From: Anoplolepis gracilipes
Taxonomy: Eukaryota; Arthropoda; Insecta; Hymenoptera; Formicidae
Direction: 5' to 3'
DNA: 64,000 nucleotides
NCBI RefSeq assembly: GCF_047496725.1
Contig: NC_132970.1
Coordinates: forward strand, 16,610,501-16,674,500
Position 1 is the stretch's first letter; each line of letters starts with the position of its first letter. Both the position numbers and the translations under genes were made by a program. Below, piece after piece: positions 49,019 to 62,800 of this stretch. The notes beneath the pieces are model-generated. The model was not told the DNA's origin and searched no databases. It was given only the letters and a program-made list of their open reading frames with translations.

Positions 49019-50455
49019 ATTATTTGTCGCGATAAGGAAACATTTCTTCGAATTTTTATCTGCCTTAAATAATTCCCCTCATCCGCAAAAACTGATAGTT
49101 TGATATTTTGACGATACTTTTAATCGTTATTAGAAAGAGGATAAAGAACGCGTAATAAATTTTCTCGCTCAAACTTTTCTCTCTGATATTTTATAATTAT
49201 TATAATTATCAATATACGACGAGCATATATACTTATATATAATATGTTTGCAGTTTATAAATTGAGCTTTGGCACTGTTGAAAATTATTAATCTTTATAT
49301 ACTCGTGCGGTAGAAATACTACTACTTCTTTTAAAGCAGACCTACTATTAAATATTTTATTTTTAAAGAGGATTTGTATGATAGAGAACAGTATAGGTAA
49401 GGTTCTTTCGTTCTCCTTTATAAAAATACAAACGAACGATGGAAAATCGCTTAGATCAAGCTAACTTATGTTAGTGTTTAAAAGTGAGCTTCAAAATATG
49501 TAATAGCGTGATGCTTGAATGTACTATATTATACGAGATGTGTGCGAACAGTCGAAATAACGGTTCGTGCTTTTAAATGATTTTCGTTTTATCAAAAAAA
49601 TTGGATATATGTTGCGATCATTATTTTTACGTGTGCTCGCCTGGGTACCTTTCGATTTAATATTTGGGCTGAACGTAATATGCGTATGTTTCTGAATAAG
49701 ATTGCACGATATAATATACATATCTTTATTAGCATCTTTTATAAAAATTTTAATTTTAAATTAAAAAGTTTTTTTTAATTAATTTATTAAAAAAACATAT
49801 ATAAACATATATTGTCGATTTAATCAATATTTTATATATAGGGTGTCTCGAGTAATATTTGCTTTTATTTCATCAATATTTTTATTAAGATTTTTGAAGT
49901 AGATAGTTAAATGTTTTTTAGCAAACTTAAATGTCAACTTTTATAAATTTTAAATATCTTAAATCAAAATTCCGATATAAAAATGCCCTTGAAAATAAAC
50001 GAAGGAAAAGAAAATTTTTTTATTCATATTATTCAATTAATTTGTGAAAACTAATTTGTTTGAATCGTTGATAAATTCTTCTCTGATATTGTCGATAGAG
50101 CAAAATCGTTAATACATTGCTAATAGAAAATACGATGAATTTGGGACACTTATCCACAGAAACTTCCGTGTAAATAAAATCGTTTATTCGGTACGCGCGC
50201 CGAGGAAAACGCTCGATCTCCATCGCTCACAAAGTCGACATGCGTTTCATTACTGGATGGTTTAAGCTCCTTTTTTTCGCGCAACAAAAATTCTCGTGCC
50301 ACACTTTCCTATTATTTATCCTGCATTTGTGCATTAAACGTCAGTATGGTTTAGTACGGCTTGACGAAAATTACGCGCAGCATATTATCGTACTTTGTAC
50401 AATTATATACATATAAAACGTTGCACGTTCAGGTCAGGCGGACAAGACTACGCAC

Positions 50456-50529
<74 letters not shown>

Positions 50530-53500
50530 CGTGTATTTAATTTTCAGAGAAGCCGACATTGCATGAAGACGATCCTCTAATCGACGACAATCAACGCGGG
50601 CCATCACGGCTCCGCGATGCAACGATGCACTTTATTTCTGCGTTTGCACTTCGGGCCTTTCTCGAACGCGGCCTCGTTTATCCGCTTACCAATTAAATCG
50701 GTTTATTGATTTTCCTTCTCTCTCTTTTCGCGCGCAGTTTTTGTTTCCTCTCTTCTGTGTGTGTGTGCGTGTGTGTATTGCTAGATTTTTTTCTCCTCTC
50801 TTTTTTCATTAGGTATGTGACTATTATACTCTTGTCGCACGTGTGTAAACTTTTGCAACCTTCGGACGTTCAATTAGAGTTTTCTCGTTCTCGAATCTCT
50901 TTTACAGCATGTCCCGCGAGATACTATATCTTTTAATTCCAATGACAGATAATTTGTAATTAATTCCTTCTTAGATAATATCTCGAACGAAGCCGTAATA
51001 TTAAGTAAATAATGAAGTCCTGTTTATACTTTCACATAGCAAATAATTTGAAATTTAAATTAATCGAGAAAAACTCAACTCCAAGTTTGTCGCAAAATCT
51101 ATCACATTGAATTTAAAGGTAGAATATTTTGAGTTCCTCGACATATGTATGCAGTTTGTCGCCAACTATTCGTAATCTTCACGAACGACAGATGCTTTGC
51201 CAAGTATTCAAGTGTATGGGAGAAAAAAATTAAAAGATTAAATTTAAATTATTCAAACACAAATATAAATATTGTGATCGAAAATTTGAATAGGGTAGCT
51301 TTAAATATGTATATATCATTTTGATATCAATTTCGCGCAGAGTTTTCGTGCAACTGCATTTTGCAGCACATTTGCATCCTTGCACAAATGTCAAAATGGT
51401 ACGTCGGTCGCTAGCTGCTATCGTTTTCTAATAAAAAAAAATCACCATTGCACAGTCTCTTCTGAAACTTGATTCCTCGCATAGCGCGTATCATCAAGGA
51501 AATTTGATCTCGGTTGGCAGTGCATCCCGCATGTAAAAAATTGCAAGTTGCATGTAAAAAGATATTGAAAAATGATTCGTGCATCGACTTGAAATTACGT
51601 GTGTCAAGCTCTGCCTCTATATATAAATTCATGTTTTTGTAAATAGTACATGCTGTGTGTTACAAATCAACATGTGTTTCGCGATTGCGTCATTATAAGA
51701 AACAAAACAGCTTTTTTTTTTTTTTTTTTTTTTTTCTCTATTGAAGATTGTACCAGTAACTTTATAGAATAAATTAAACATCTCTGTGTGATTCGAGGAG
51801 ACAAAAATTTACGCCCCTTTTCGAGATAGATTTAATGTTTTATCGTATTATTATTATTATTATTAAATAATTAAATTATATTGATAATTTAATTATATAT
51901 CTGAATTAATTTTAAATAAAAGTTTATTTGTTCTAGAAATATACATCTCTCAAAGACATTAAAATTACACACATTTCAATAAATAGTAAGTTTAATTTAT
52001 AGTTTATAATCGAGACAAATAATACATGTGACAAGTCATGCATTGTATTACTTTCATATTATATGATTTTGAAATCCACATTTTCATTGCAATATGCATA
52101 TCTGGTATAATCTTATACTATTCTACGATATGTTCATCATACATGTCGCCAGCATGACATCCACATCTTTGAAAGTCGTTAATTAATAAGCTCGGCCAAT
52201 TGAGCCTGACTGTCCATCAGGAATGTATAGTGTTTTATAACGTGCGCGCTCCAATATTTCAATTTTCTTCAATTTTTTTCCACATCACATTTAGATGTTT
52301 CAGTAGTATTTTAACATGACTGCACATACTTATTAATTTCGTCCGTGATTTTTCCACGTCTTCGTATCGCAGAAAAAAAAAATTAGATGTTTTTATCGGA
52401 AAAATATTCTATACACATTCTCTTGTCTTTCCTACACATTAAATCGTTAATTAACACTCGTGGGACTCGAGAAAAAAGATTGTGTGTTTCGGACATGAGA
52501 AAGAAAAATTAAATGATATAATAATGTGAACAATATTATAATTGAAAACAATGTTACCAAATCATGTATAAATACGCGGGTAAAATTATATAAATAGTAA
52601 TATGTTACATCATGTATTACGAGAGTCGCGTGGAGTGACTATATTTTATAAACGTCACGCTATATTACATAACAGTTCGATTGATATATTCTTTATGGCA
52701 CGTCGTTCATAAAGTATGTATCCGGTTTTATATTTCGATTGTGCGTAAGATAAATAAATCCGCGGTCAACAAAAATAAATAAACCGTTTCAGTTTTTCAA
52801 ATCGTCAACTATTACGGTCACTTTATTTGTCCGTGCTTGTGTAGCTCAAACAAATATATAGAAAGTGTCGTTTCCTCGATATCGGATATCTCTTCAGCCG
52901 CGAATTCATTGGCGAACTGCTTTCGTTAACGAAAGTTCAAGATGAAATCGAACTAATAAATAAATAGAGTTGATAAAATTGAGATCACCGATTACTGCGA
53001 TTCCTAAATCTTTAACGATAAATACGAACAGTTTATAGTGAAAATTTTAATTAAATTTTAAAGCGTAAAATTCTTCAAAAAAATTCCAGCGTTTATTAAT
53101 TATAAACGTGTTTCGTAAAATGTTTTCTAAAATTTTAAAAAACATGATACACAGATATTGATCGCTATCTTGTGAAACGCTGATAATGAAATAAAAAAAA
53201 AAAATGAATCTGTTTTCTTGATTCATATCCACGTTTGCGTACTGAGATTACATTATGAATGTTTCTCACTTGTGCGTAAGACATTCCGTCAAATTTTTAT
53301 CGAAAGAAACTTGATAATTTTCATATAACAATCTGTTTTCGTGTCGTTATATGACACAATTCGTAAATAAGATATATCATTGTAGATATTGTAACGTTCT
53401 GATGACTATAACTTTGATAAATGCTCGCGGAAAGATGTTTGCTTAATTGTAAACCGTTCAAGCGTAAACTCGATTTTTACTTAATCGTGATATTATTAAT

Positions 53501-55578
53501 TTTTGCGAATAACATCGGAATCGGGTTAATTCGTTAATCTGCCTGGCGAATGAAAAAGGCGAGAGAAAATAAAGAATAATTCTCTCTTGTTATAAAAACT
53601 TTTAAATGAGTGAATTATAGATCTCCGTCTGAGAGAATGAATTTTGGCATACGCCGACAAGGGTCTATGCCAAAGAATCAAACTAAAATTAATTGTCAAA
53701 ATAGAGATTACGTTTCACATTCGTGTGAATCGATACGTTTTTGGAACGCGAGGTGACTCGGCAGCACTTGATGTTGCTAGATATCTTTTTCAAATTTGTA
53801 TAATATTGACTTGTCGTCATTTCATCTATAAGTATATATGGTTTATACTATATATATATATATATATATTTATATAAGTAAATTATTTATCTCTATGAAT
53901 TAAACGAGTATTTTATATTTTCGTGTCGGATCTTTCACATAAACTTTGAAGCAGTAAAAACGATTGAATTGATATAATTTTTAAAAGTTAACAGACCATT
54001 TTTTCTCAATTTATTAAATAGGAATCTTATTTAATAATCTTATTTTTATAAGTATATATGATTTATAGGTACTATATATATAAGTAAATTATTTATTTCT
54101 ATGAATTAAAGGAGTATTTTATATTTTCGTATCGTACCTTTCACGTAAACTTTAAAGCAGTAAAAACGATTGAATTGATATAACTTTTAAAAGTTAGCAG
54201 GCAATTTTTTCTCGATTTATTAAATAGGAATCTTATTTTTATAGGGACAATTTTTTTATCGTGAAAAATAATCTATTTTTCTCTTTTATTACATAAAGAA
54301 TTTTGCAAAATGTCGCGCAATATTATTCCTTCGTGAGGATCAATGCTGCCCGCGTTGGAACATCCTCGTTCTATATCGCATACGTGACTCATTTCTATTA
54401 CGAGTGCGGCTGGTATCAGCGCTTTTTAGCTCGAGTTATCACAGCGAGAATGTATCGCATGGCGTATCGCGCGCGAATTTATTACGTATTTTCCGGCATC
54501 CGTTCCTCGTGTTTGCGTATTTTTGCTGCCACACTCTCGCTCATGCCTCTTCGCTATTATATATACAGAGATTGCCCCGGGGTTGGCACGTCCTCCGGGC
54601 CGGCTGGCAAGGAAGTTTCCTATCACGGGAACGTGGGTGGATCCAGCGTGGGATATAAGCCACCCCCGCAGCATAGTCCGCAGACGAGGGGCCCGCCACC
54701 GCACTTTCCCCAGGAGCCGGTAGGCCCGCCGGCCAATTCCCCGCCGTTGCACATCAATATCTGCGGACAGGTGAACACGCGCGCCTCATCATCTCTTTTC
54801 GATCTTTACCTACCCTCTTTCCCGTTGATGGGAAAATTACTTAATTGTTACGCCGCAATTTCAGGAGAACGCGATGCGCGGCCCTTTATTGAACATGAGC
54901 CCCGGCCTTGGAGCCAGCGGCGTGGACATGGAGTATCGTAGAAACTCTCAAGGTACGTCGCGTTTCAATTCCTCCTGTCCGTTTATTCGCGAGTCTGTAT
55001 CGAATTTTTTTTTTTCTTTTTTCTTTCTCACTGCATAATTTAATTTGGCAGAGAATAACTTTGCGCGTTATTCCTCGATAGGAATATTGCAGCGATGGAG
55101 TTATGTAATCCCTCTTTCTTTTTAGCCACAAACCAGCTACCTCTAAGCCCCGTGCAGATCCAACCGTCGCCGCCGTATTACAGGCAGCCTAGTCAGGACG
55201 ATGGCAGAAAGGTGAGCGCACTGTTTTGTGTTTCGTACGTCGATAATGACTGAAGTGTCATTTCAGTGTCAATCTATATTTTCTGTTGAGTAATTTACGG
55301 AAGCGAGAGACAATGGTCGGTGGAAAGAGGTAGTAAATTATCCAAATTAATTTTTTGATTCGGCTAACTATACGATTTCTGACGATCTAAAAGTAAATTT
55401 TCAATTTTTCTTGTTTATCTTTTTTTTCCTGAGACAATTTGAAAAAAAAAACTTTTACTTGAAAAGGTCGAAATCTTGCGAGTTTTATTTTATAACGAGT
55501 TTACGCACATGATGCTTGTTTAATGTAATACAGTGAAAGTCTCCGATTACTTTACTAATGGAAAAATAGTTGTAGACG

Positions 55579-55615
<37 letters not shown>

Positions 55616-56749
55616 CCTGCCAACAAGTTTAGATTTTTTCCCGACAAGTAGTAGTACTGTTACTCGGAGTGGATAGTGAAATATAAACAATTTTATATTT
55701 TTTAGAGCGAATCGCCGTCGAGGAAACGTCGTCGAATATCCCGCAATGGCGCCGTGTCGGGGATAGAGGTCCGAGAAACGACGCCACCGGCTCCGACGCC
55801 GCCCCTGCACACAACCCCACCGCCTTGGGAATTTGGGGGCGCACCCCAACGGCGCTCCCCGCGCAATCACATGTCCACCCGCGGCAGTCCGACAGTTAGG
55901 AACCGTTATCAGCGGTACACGGACTCGTTCGGTCTCTCCTATCCGTTCCTACCGGGTCACAATCCCCATCAGAGTATCCATAATTCCCACCATGGCCTCC
56001 ACAATTCGCATCACAACATCCACAGCTCCCATCCGCACGGTCTGCATAATTCGCACCATAATATCCACAATCCGCATCAGACGCATCCTCATCCGCATCC
56101 AACGGCAGGCGGCACGGGACATCATCCCGCTCAAGGTGCGAACGCTCCCGTGGTCGTTGACGTGGGTCAGGTCGGCGTGTCTGGCTTGCCGGTTGCCGTT
56201 GGCGGGGAGCCCTTGTGGCATCCGCAAGCGCCGAGCTACAGGATTCCATGTCAGCTTCACAGCCTTTACACACCTCACGGAACGCATCCGTTCGGACACT
56301 CGTGCCAGGTAAATTCTCGAATGAATAAGTAAGCTACCTTTTTTTAGATGTACGGTACGGGTGCAAATCTAATTCGAGTTTATTTTAAAATTGAATATTT
56401 CGTTGCATTCAACGTATCAAGTGACATTGTGTCAATTTAATAATAGAGCATTTTTAAAGTTAGCATATTTTTTTAAATATATTGATAATAACTTATATTA
56501 ATATCAAGATTAATTGAAGGCAGTTTTTTTGAAAGGTTACTTATTTATCTTTTTAATAGCATAAGTAGACTAGTAGTTATGTTGTTTTCTTGTATGATGT
56601 GACTGTCCATATTCTTTTTTCTTTAATCTAAGGTTCTTTACTTTATGATAGAATAATCTAATTACTATATCAGGGCTACACATCGCAGTGTTATCTAAAA
56701 AAAAAAAGACAAAAAAAAATCAAAAGTTGTTTTTCTGAATTCTTACAAA

Positions 56750-56793
<44 letters not shown>

Positions 56794-58037
56794 GTACATT
56801 GTTCATTCATAGGTGACGCACCATCACAGTCACTATTCCGCTGCTCATCCAACGCATCCGGGTCACGGTCTGGTCGGTTCCTTAGTAGGTGCCGCTTCCA
56901 GAGGATATCCAACACCGGCTGGCGGTCCTGTAGCAGCACTGCATCACACACATGCGCCTCCACCACCCGTCCATACTACCGATTATACAGCACATCATCA
57001 ACTATCTCAGCAGGTAAATTTGATGGACACTTGGAAAAACTATTGAACTTAATTTGAACTGGTTTGCGCTCAGTTTAGTCATATTATGTCTATAATTTCT
57101 CATTTAATCTCTCTGTAGGACGTAAAAGAAATTTTCTATTTTTACCTAACTGCTAATTGTTGTTTTTCGCGTTTGTTTTTAGAGAGAAGTTGAGCTTGAA
57201 TTGATAGAGTCTCATCATCATCATAGAGTGGGCGCTGCGGCTGGTGCGCCGCTACCGTTACCGCACTCATATTCTCCACCAGCCCTTACGCAGGTAACAA
57301 CACCACCGCCTATATTCCTATCCGAGACGCGAAACAGTCAATTGGAGATGATGCAGAACAGAACTCGGCGAGTGACGTCCAACGTTTTGCGACGACCGAG
57401 ATTCAGCAGATGGAGGGGTACAACTCCATTACCACCCATGACGTATCCGGGATATCTACTACATTTTCTGTACGTAATGTATATTGTGTAATTGTCGTAA
57501 TACTTACTACGCGCAACAAGCCGCATAGTTTTAATAATTACATTGTTTATTCCGTAGAGCGATGTTCAGCAATCCACCGTTGTCCCCGTACAATCAGGCT
57601 GAATTGTCCTCGCCTGACTCCGTGACGGAGAATTACGAGGCGTTGTTGTCTTTAGCCGAGAGATTGGGCGAGGCTAAGCCGCGCGGCCTGACCCGCGCAG
57701 AGGTCGAACAATTGCCGTCTTATAAATTCAACGCGGAGACACACCAGGGCGACCAGACCAATTGCGTCGTTTGTATGTGCGATTTCGAAGCTCTCCAATC
57801 GCTACGTGTCCTACCGTGTTCTCACGAATTTCATTCCAAGTGCATTGACAAATGGCTTAAGGTAAGAATCATGTCATTTCTTGAAATTTAAATTTACTCT
57901 GAATGTATCTTTGTGTTGCAATTTACGCAACATTGCAAACAACGATATTATTTGTTTTACAGTCTAACCGAACATGTCCGATTTGTCGCGGTGACGCCGG
58001 AGAGTATTTCGGAAATAGCAGCGGCAATAGTGACTGA
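48524..58037 (+). CDS. RNF38: RING-H2 E3 ubiquitin ligase, RNF38/RNF44 orthologue, 709 aa, nine exons
   Basis: Exons: 48524-48807, 54569-54770, 54865-54952, 55126-55211, 55706-56308, 56813-57013, 57183-57469, 57558-57861, 57963-58037. All have GT/AG ends and consistent phases, totalling 2130 nt with TGA. The C-terminus matches RNF38/RNF44 closely: ENYEALLSLAERLGEAKPRG, then TRAEVEQLPSYKFN, then a RING-H2 finger with ligands C653, C656, C671, H673, H676, C679, C690 and C693. The rest is disordered. It has polyP/polyQ in exon 1, a basic SPSRKRRRISR motif (possible nuclear localisation signal, equivalent to SPSPKRQRLS in RNF38) at residues 223-233, a His/Asn repeat and a YPGYLLHFLAMF segment. 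The family transfers ubiquitin from an E2 to nuclear substrates (p53 for vertebrate RNF38). The vertebrate pair arose from one ancestor, so the symbol stands for RNF38/44. The ATG at 48524 is the first in the GC-rich exon; alternative first exons are possible. Confidence 0.94.
50459..50527. repeat. (GT)n microsatellite
   Basis: About 34 uninterrupted GT units. Confidence 0.97.
53827..54245. repeat. Tandem duplication, unit about 200-220 nt
   Basis: Copies 53827-54047 and 54048-54245 share ATAAGTATATATG, CTATGAATTAAA, GTATTTTATATTTTCGT and CAGTAAAAACGATTGAATTG, and both end AATAGGAATCTTATTT. They differ by a (TA)n expansion in copy 1. It ends about 320 nt before exon 2. Confidence 0.93.
54569..54770 (+). 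CDS. RNF38: RNF38/44 exon 2
   Basis: Acceptor TATACAG, donor GTGAAC, 202 nt. It is proline/glycine-rich, ending HINICGQ. Sequence upstream of the acceptor is open but intronic. Confidence 0.88.
54865..54952 (+). CDS. RNF38: RNF38/44 exon 3
   Basis: Acceptor TTTCAG, donor GTACGT, 88 nt, ENAMRGPLLNMSPGLG... It is short, and its frame continues only through splicing. Confidence 0.85.
55126..55211 (+). CDS. RNF38: RNF38/44 exon 4
   Basis: Acceptor TTTTTAG, donor GTGAGC, 86 nt, ATNQLPLSPVQIQPSPPYYR then QPSQDDGRK. Confidence 0.85.
55580..55612. repeat. T33 homopolymer in intron 4 of RNF38/44
   Basis: 33 consecutive T, about 95 nt upstream of the exon 5 acceptor. Confidence 0.95.
55706..56308 (+). 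CDS. RNF38: RNF38/44 exon 5 (basic motif and His-rich repeat)
   Basis: Acceptor TTTTTAG, donor GTAAAT, 201 codons in phase 0. It carries the basic motif, PPPWEF (compare RPWEM in RNF38) and a tandem HNSHHxIH/HNSHHGLH repeat at roughly residues 304-352. Confidence 0.9.
56813..57013 (+). CDS. RNF38: RNF38/44 exon 6
   Basis: Acceptor TTCATAG, donor GTAAAT, 67 codons, His/Pro-rich. A (CA)n(TA)n microsatellite at about 56754-56792 sits only 20 nt upstream of the acceptor. Confidence 0.88.
57183..57469 (+). CDS. RNF38: RNF38/44 exon 7
   Basis: Acceptor TTTTTAG, donor GTACGT, 287 nt. REVELELIE corresponds to NEVELLGE of RNF38. The exon ends YPGYLLHFL. An internal CAG/GTAACA at 57296 is a second possible donor in phase 0. 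Confidence 0.9.
57558..57861 (+). CDS. RNF38: RNF38/44 exon 8 (most of the RING)
   Basis: Acceptor CCGTAG, donor GTAAGA, 304 nt. It carries six of the eight zinc ligands and the ERLGEAKPRGL signature. Confidence 0.96.
57963..58037 (+). CDS. RNF38: RNF38/44 exon 9 (last RING cysteines and stop)
   Basis: Acceptor TTTACAG; SNRTCPICRGDAGEYFGNSS then GNSD and TGA. Confidence 0.95.
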   Translation, partial: SNRTCPICRGDAGEYFGNSSGNSD

Positions 58038-59880
58038 CGCCAAGCTGACGATGTACACTAGCGCGAAGCGTCCCAGCCATCGAGGACACTATCACTACCA
58101 CACATAATGGAGATCCCGGTCGTTGCGCTGCTGCTATTTCACGCGAATCTCTGCCGTTAAAAGCATTTCTGTCGCTTTCTTGAACCGAAAGACGAATCGC
58201 CGATACAACATGTTCACACGATTCATTGACGATGAAACATTTTTTTCGACCGTTGAGAATGACGATTCTATAACCGGCTGAATCACAAGTGAGAATTGTT
58301 TCGGTGTACAAGATCTCGTCGAGCGAAAATATATCAAGATTGAGAAACGGTGTAACGTTTTTCCTGCTTTGGAAGAAATGTAGCGAGACGCAATAAAAGC
58401 AATTTAGCAAAACGACGAAATAGTCAAAAGACATTAGGGATACGACGTTCCGTTAAGTTACGACGCGCATTTCCTATCAAAAAGAAAGCAAATCACGAGT
58501 CGGAGATATTAATTTGTTTTTGTTTATAATGCTTTAATTAATATTTTAACGCTCATTAATTATTTGTATTGTGCTATTCTGCATTATCGGATTTATGTAC
58601 ATAAAAATAACTGTATACACAGATATCGCAACTTTCCATTAACGTTCCATTTTTTATAGTTTATCTTTCAGTCTTAGTGATTCTATGTACATATGAATAT
58701 ATATATTTGCATAAATACCCTTATACATATATGTGTGCGCGTACAAAGCAAGCGGTAGTTTTGTTTGGACTTAACCAAATGTAGAACACGAATTCTTTTG
58801 CAATAAAAAAAAAAGTGTTTATCGTCAGAGAGATAAGGGAAAAAAATTGTAACTTCCTACTGTTATATAAGCTCTTGTGTCTTTGTAGTAGACCAGCTAA
58901 TTATTTTATTATATTATAGAAATGTATATGTAAGTAAATTAAAATTACTTGGCACCTTAAGTGCGCAGTAGGTAGAAATTGTTGGATTTATTGCACCGGG
59001 ATGCCACATAACTATTTTATAAAATATCTATAGGTTCGTGTTTAATTCGATATTTATTTCTCTCTCTTGCGGCAATTAATTAATTATCTATTATCTTTTC
59101 TAAGTACGCTCTAAAATATGAGGAACGATTGTCATGTTGTTTTGCACATTTTGTAAAATCTGATTTAAGCGTTATGTTTAAATACGTGTGAATTTTGATG
59201 AAAAAATTATTTTATAATCGCGAGAGAGACCCGGCACGCATAATAGCCAAGTGCACACGAAAAAAAAAAAGATAAACGAAAGAAAAAAAAAGAGAACCTA
59301 AGAATATCGCTTCTGTTTCCTGCGTATCTACCTCTGATAGAAGAAACAAGACGATTCATATTTTTTTATATACACACATCTCATAAACAATAAACATACC
59401 TATGATAAGTGAAGGCAAGAGCGACCGGCTAAAAAAAAGGAGATTTCAATGTTTTGAAACATTCGAGAAGGAAACATTAATGATTAGAAGCATTAAAAAA
59501 AAATAACAAACGCTCGCTGAATTCAAAGTGCTATGCGGATATACATATATAAACTTTATCGAATGTACAGTTGAAAGATTCGTTACATTAAATCTTTCTA
59601 ATTAGGATTGAATGTACACAAGTTTCTCGGAACCTTTTGTAGAAGCGGTTACAATGTAGATCGAATTTTGCCACGAACAAGTTGTGTGCTTTTAGTTAAT
59701 TATATAACGCTTCCTCGTTTCTACATATGCTTTTACGCCAATGTGAGAAAATTGAGATTTGTTTATATTCTTGTTATTTTTAAGATGTTTCGTGTATACT
59801 GTTAGTTAGCGAATGTTATTGGCAAGATATGAATTGTTGAAAGCAGTTTCTTATATTTCAAAATTAATAAAATTACGGGG
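58038..59880 (+). other. RNF38: 3' UTR of the RNF38/44 gene
   Basis: Candidate AATAAA signals at 58392, 58802, 59389 and 59866, so several UTR lengths are possible. The minus-strand open frame 58434-57964 lies over the UTR and last exon and is a shadow. Confidence 0.5.
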
Positions 59881-62800
59881 TATGTAATCTACCATTTTGA
59901 TTGATTTAATAATGTGTTTACATTATTTTTCATACGCTCTCCTTTTTCTCGCTAACACAAACAATCTTACGTATCGATTTTTCACGATAATCAAAGAGAT
60001 TTGCATATATGATTGTGACTGTGAACTCGATAGTCATTTTCAGATATGAATTTATCGACGAATGTGGCTTGCGTACGCGAGATTACGCATATGCAAAGCA
60101 ACAATTACAGGCTATAGTGAAAGACAATTGGCGAGAAATTTGATTCGATGTGTCTGTATATACGTGTGCGTATGTGTGCGTGTATGCGAAGAAAAAATGC
60201 GTTTGCCTCTGTACACACATTTTTTTTTCCTTCAGATACACTAATATTTAATATGAAAAATATTCTATGGTGTCTACATGCATAAGATGGATAGATCCAT
60301 AGAATATACAATTATATATATGTCGCATTTTGTAAATTAAGCTTCAATTAATTGCAATATCGATTGTTTTATAAAAGAGTGCTACTTATTATAAAAAAAT
60401 TGTGCATTATTACTTGGTGCATCAAGTTCTCTGTTGCAATTCTCTTTCGCGTTAATAGTCTTGTTTAAGCACGAAAGGATTGACGCACCATTGTGAGAAT
60501 ATGTGGAAAAAAATTCGCCCGCGATAGTTGATTCATCGGAATCGTTGCCTTCTAAAAGACGTTTCCCGATGGAACGCGTGGCAGTGCATGCGTGTGACAA
60601 GTGCGAATGTAATCGAAACTCCCTTATTCCAAGCAGAAATTTCAAAACATACACACGGAGAGCCTGACGTCTTCAGGTCACGCTTCCTCTTTCTCTGAAT
60701 CTGTATCCTTCCACTTTTTCAATTGCGTGCCTTTCTGTACACCGATGAAATATCAAGAGAGAGAGAGAGAGAGAGGGAAAGAGAGAGAAAGACGTGAGCA
60801 TGTGTTTAAGGAAGTGCGAGCGTGTAACGCCCACCGGTGTTGGAGCATTGAAATTTACATTTTTATATCCAGCAAAACGTTTAAGAATACCGAGGTATTA
60901 TCATTGAGATACACCGAGGTGTGTCTGATGTTTCACGAACATGTTGATATTTCCCTCCGACAACGTCTGAAATTTCTATTCGCACTCTTATTCGGCGTCG
61001 TGTTTAACGCCAAATGTAATCATCTAAACACTGGGCGTCTTATCCACATTTAATGCACAGAATAATTATTCGTCCTCGAACTCGTAGGATGACAACAGTT
61101 ACATTTTAGCGTTAAAAAATGACACGAAAGGGATAAGATGTCCAATTGCGACTCAATATTAATATTTTAAAATGATGCAACAAGATATCTGTTATTTCTC
61201 TTCGGCTCTTTAAGTATATCTTTTTCTACGCTGATTTTTTAAAGAGAAATTTTTTTCTCCGTATTTTCGCAAGTCGACACGTGATAATAAATTTTATTTA
61301 CGCAGGAACTTATCAATATTAACATTTTCGATCCGAATATTGATGAATCTTTAATTGATTTGATATGTCGATGACGTTAAGCGAGAATTAATCTTTTCGA
61401 GGATCGACAATTATTTTTTAACTTACATATGTATTTAAACGTTCAAAGAAAGAAAGAGAGAGAGAGAGAGAGAGAGAAAATGCTGATATAATAAAATATT
61501 ATAAAATAATGTCCATGCGATGTATCAATTGTTATCACGCATTGTTTAAAATTCTCGTCAATCTTATCACGTATTGATACATAGTCTTTGAAGGTTTATC
61601 GTTACTCATCTTTGGAGAGTTTTCATTAAATACTCGTCTGTGAGAAATCGCATATACGTAACAAACTATACTTTTAATAATGCCATACGGGTCTTGTTGT
61701 CACACATACAGCTACCTTACAGAAATATCAAAAGTCTTGCAAAGACGACCGAGCGAGCAGGCACCGTTGATCCTTCCTAGATGCATAAGAAGACATATCA
61801 TATTTTCATTGTGCACTCCTAAGACGCGCTGTCTCGCGTACTCTCTCTTTCTGTCGTAACGCAATGGTAGTAGGAGAGAAAAGCGAAGCGAGAAATGTCA
61901 GAGACGACTCATATTTAATTAGCTTAAGCTTGTACCAACAAAAACACGAGAAGGAACGAGCGCTCGATGGGCAGAAGGTCAAATTTGTCGATTACATACC
62001 GTGAAAAAATAATTAGTTAATTGAAATCTCGTTTTTTTTTTTATTATTATGTGAGACTATTCTATCATTAACATTTGTATATGCGAAATTTTCATCTTCC
62101 GATCTATTTATTCGAATGATGAAATATGACGACAAAGATAGCACGTTTAGTGTAAAAAAAAAAAATAGATATCTAGAAAACTAGATTCATATATGAATCA
62201 TTCATATATGAATCTTTTCACGAGTCACGAGAATAAAAGGCCATAGTTAATTGATAAAAAAAATTAATGAAATTTTTTTAACTACAGTAACCCTCTGCCC
62301 ATTTAACGTGTTCCTTAATTTTAGATTAAGATAGTATAATTTATCAGTAACATTTATCTCTTAAGCATACTCTTAATGACTATTGTATCTCAGTCGCAGC
62401 GAAAAACGCGGTCGATTTCTAGAACAAAATTCTGACGAAATAAACGAAATTGGTTATACACAATTGAATTTTATTTTGAAGTTTGAGAAAAGCGTTTTAT
62501 TCGCAGTTTACATATATATTAATATTATTTTAATTATTTAAAAAGTAAAACACACCGGCGGAATAAGAAGGCTCTTTGTCCTCCTTGTGCGAGAAATGTT
62601 CGAGAAATCGATCGTTAATCAGTACCAAAAGTAATTGTTCCGTATACTTAGCAGAAACCGCGAATTGTTTTTAAATATAATGATAAACCTGTGTATATGT
62701 GTGTGTGTGTGTGTGCAAATTTTACGGAGGAGGCACGCATTACACAGTAATTACACAAACAGTCAGCTGTACAATACAAGAACTTTTTTTCATGCAACAA

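Larger units (their letters stand above)
48808..54568 (+). other. RNF38: Intron 1 of the RNF38/44 gene
   Basis: About 5.8 kb, GTATAT donor. It holds long T-runs (about 48961-49012 and 51711-51735), a (GT)n tract and a tandem duplication, but no exon I can defend. Confidence 0.7.

Noticed and set aside
54303..54568. Upstream extension of RNF38/44 exon 2 as coding
   Set aside because: A TATACAG acceptor at 54568 gives the phase required by exon 1, and the upstream stretch lacks family similarity.
57964..58434. 156-codon minus-strand open frame
   Set aside because: Antisense to the last RNF38/44 exon and its 3' UTR; no motif.
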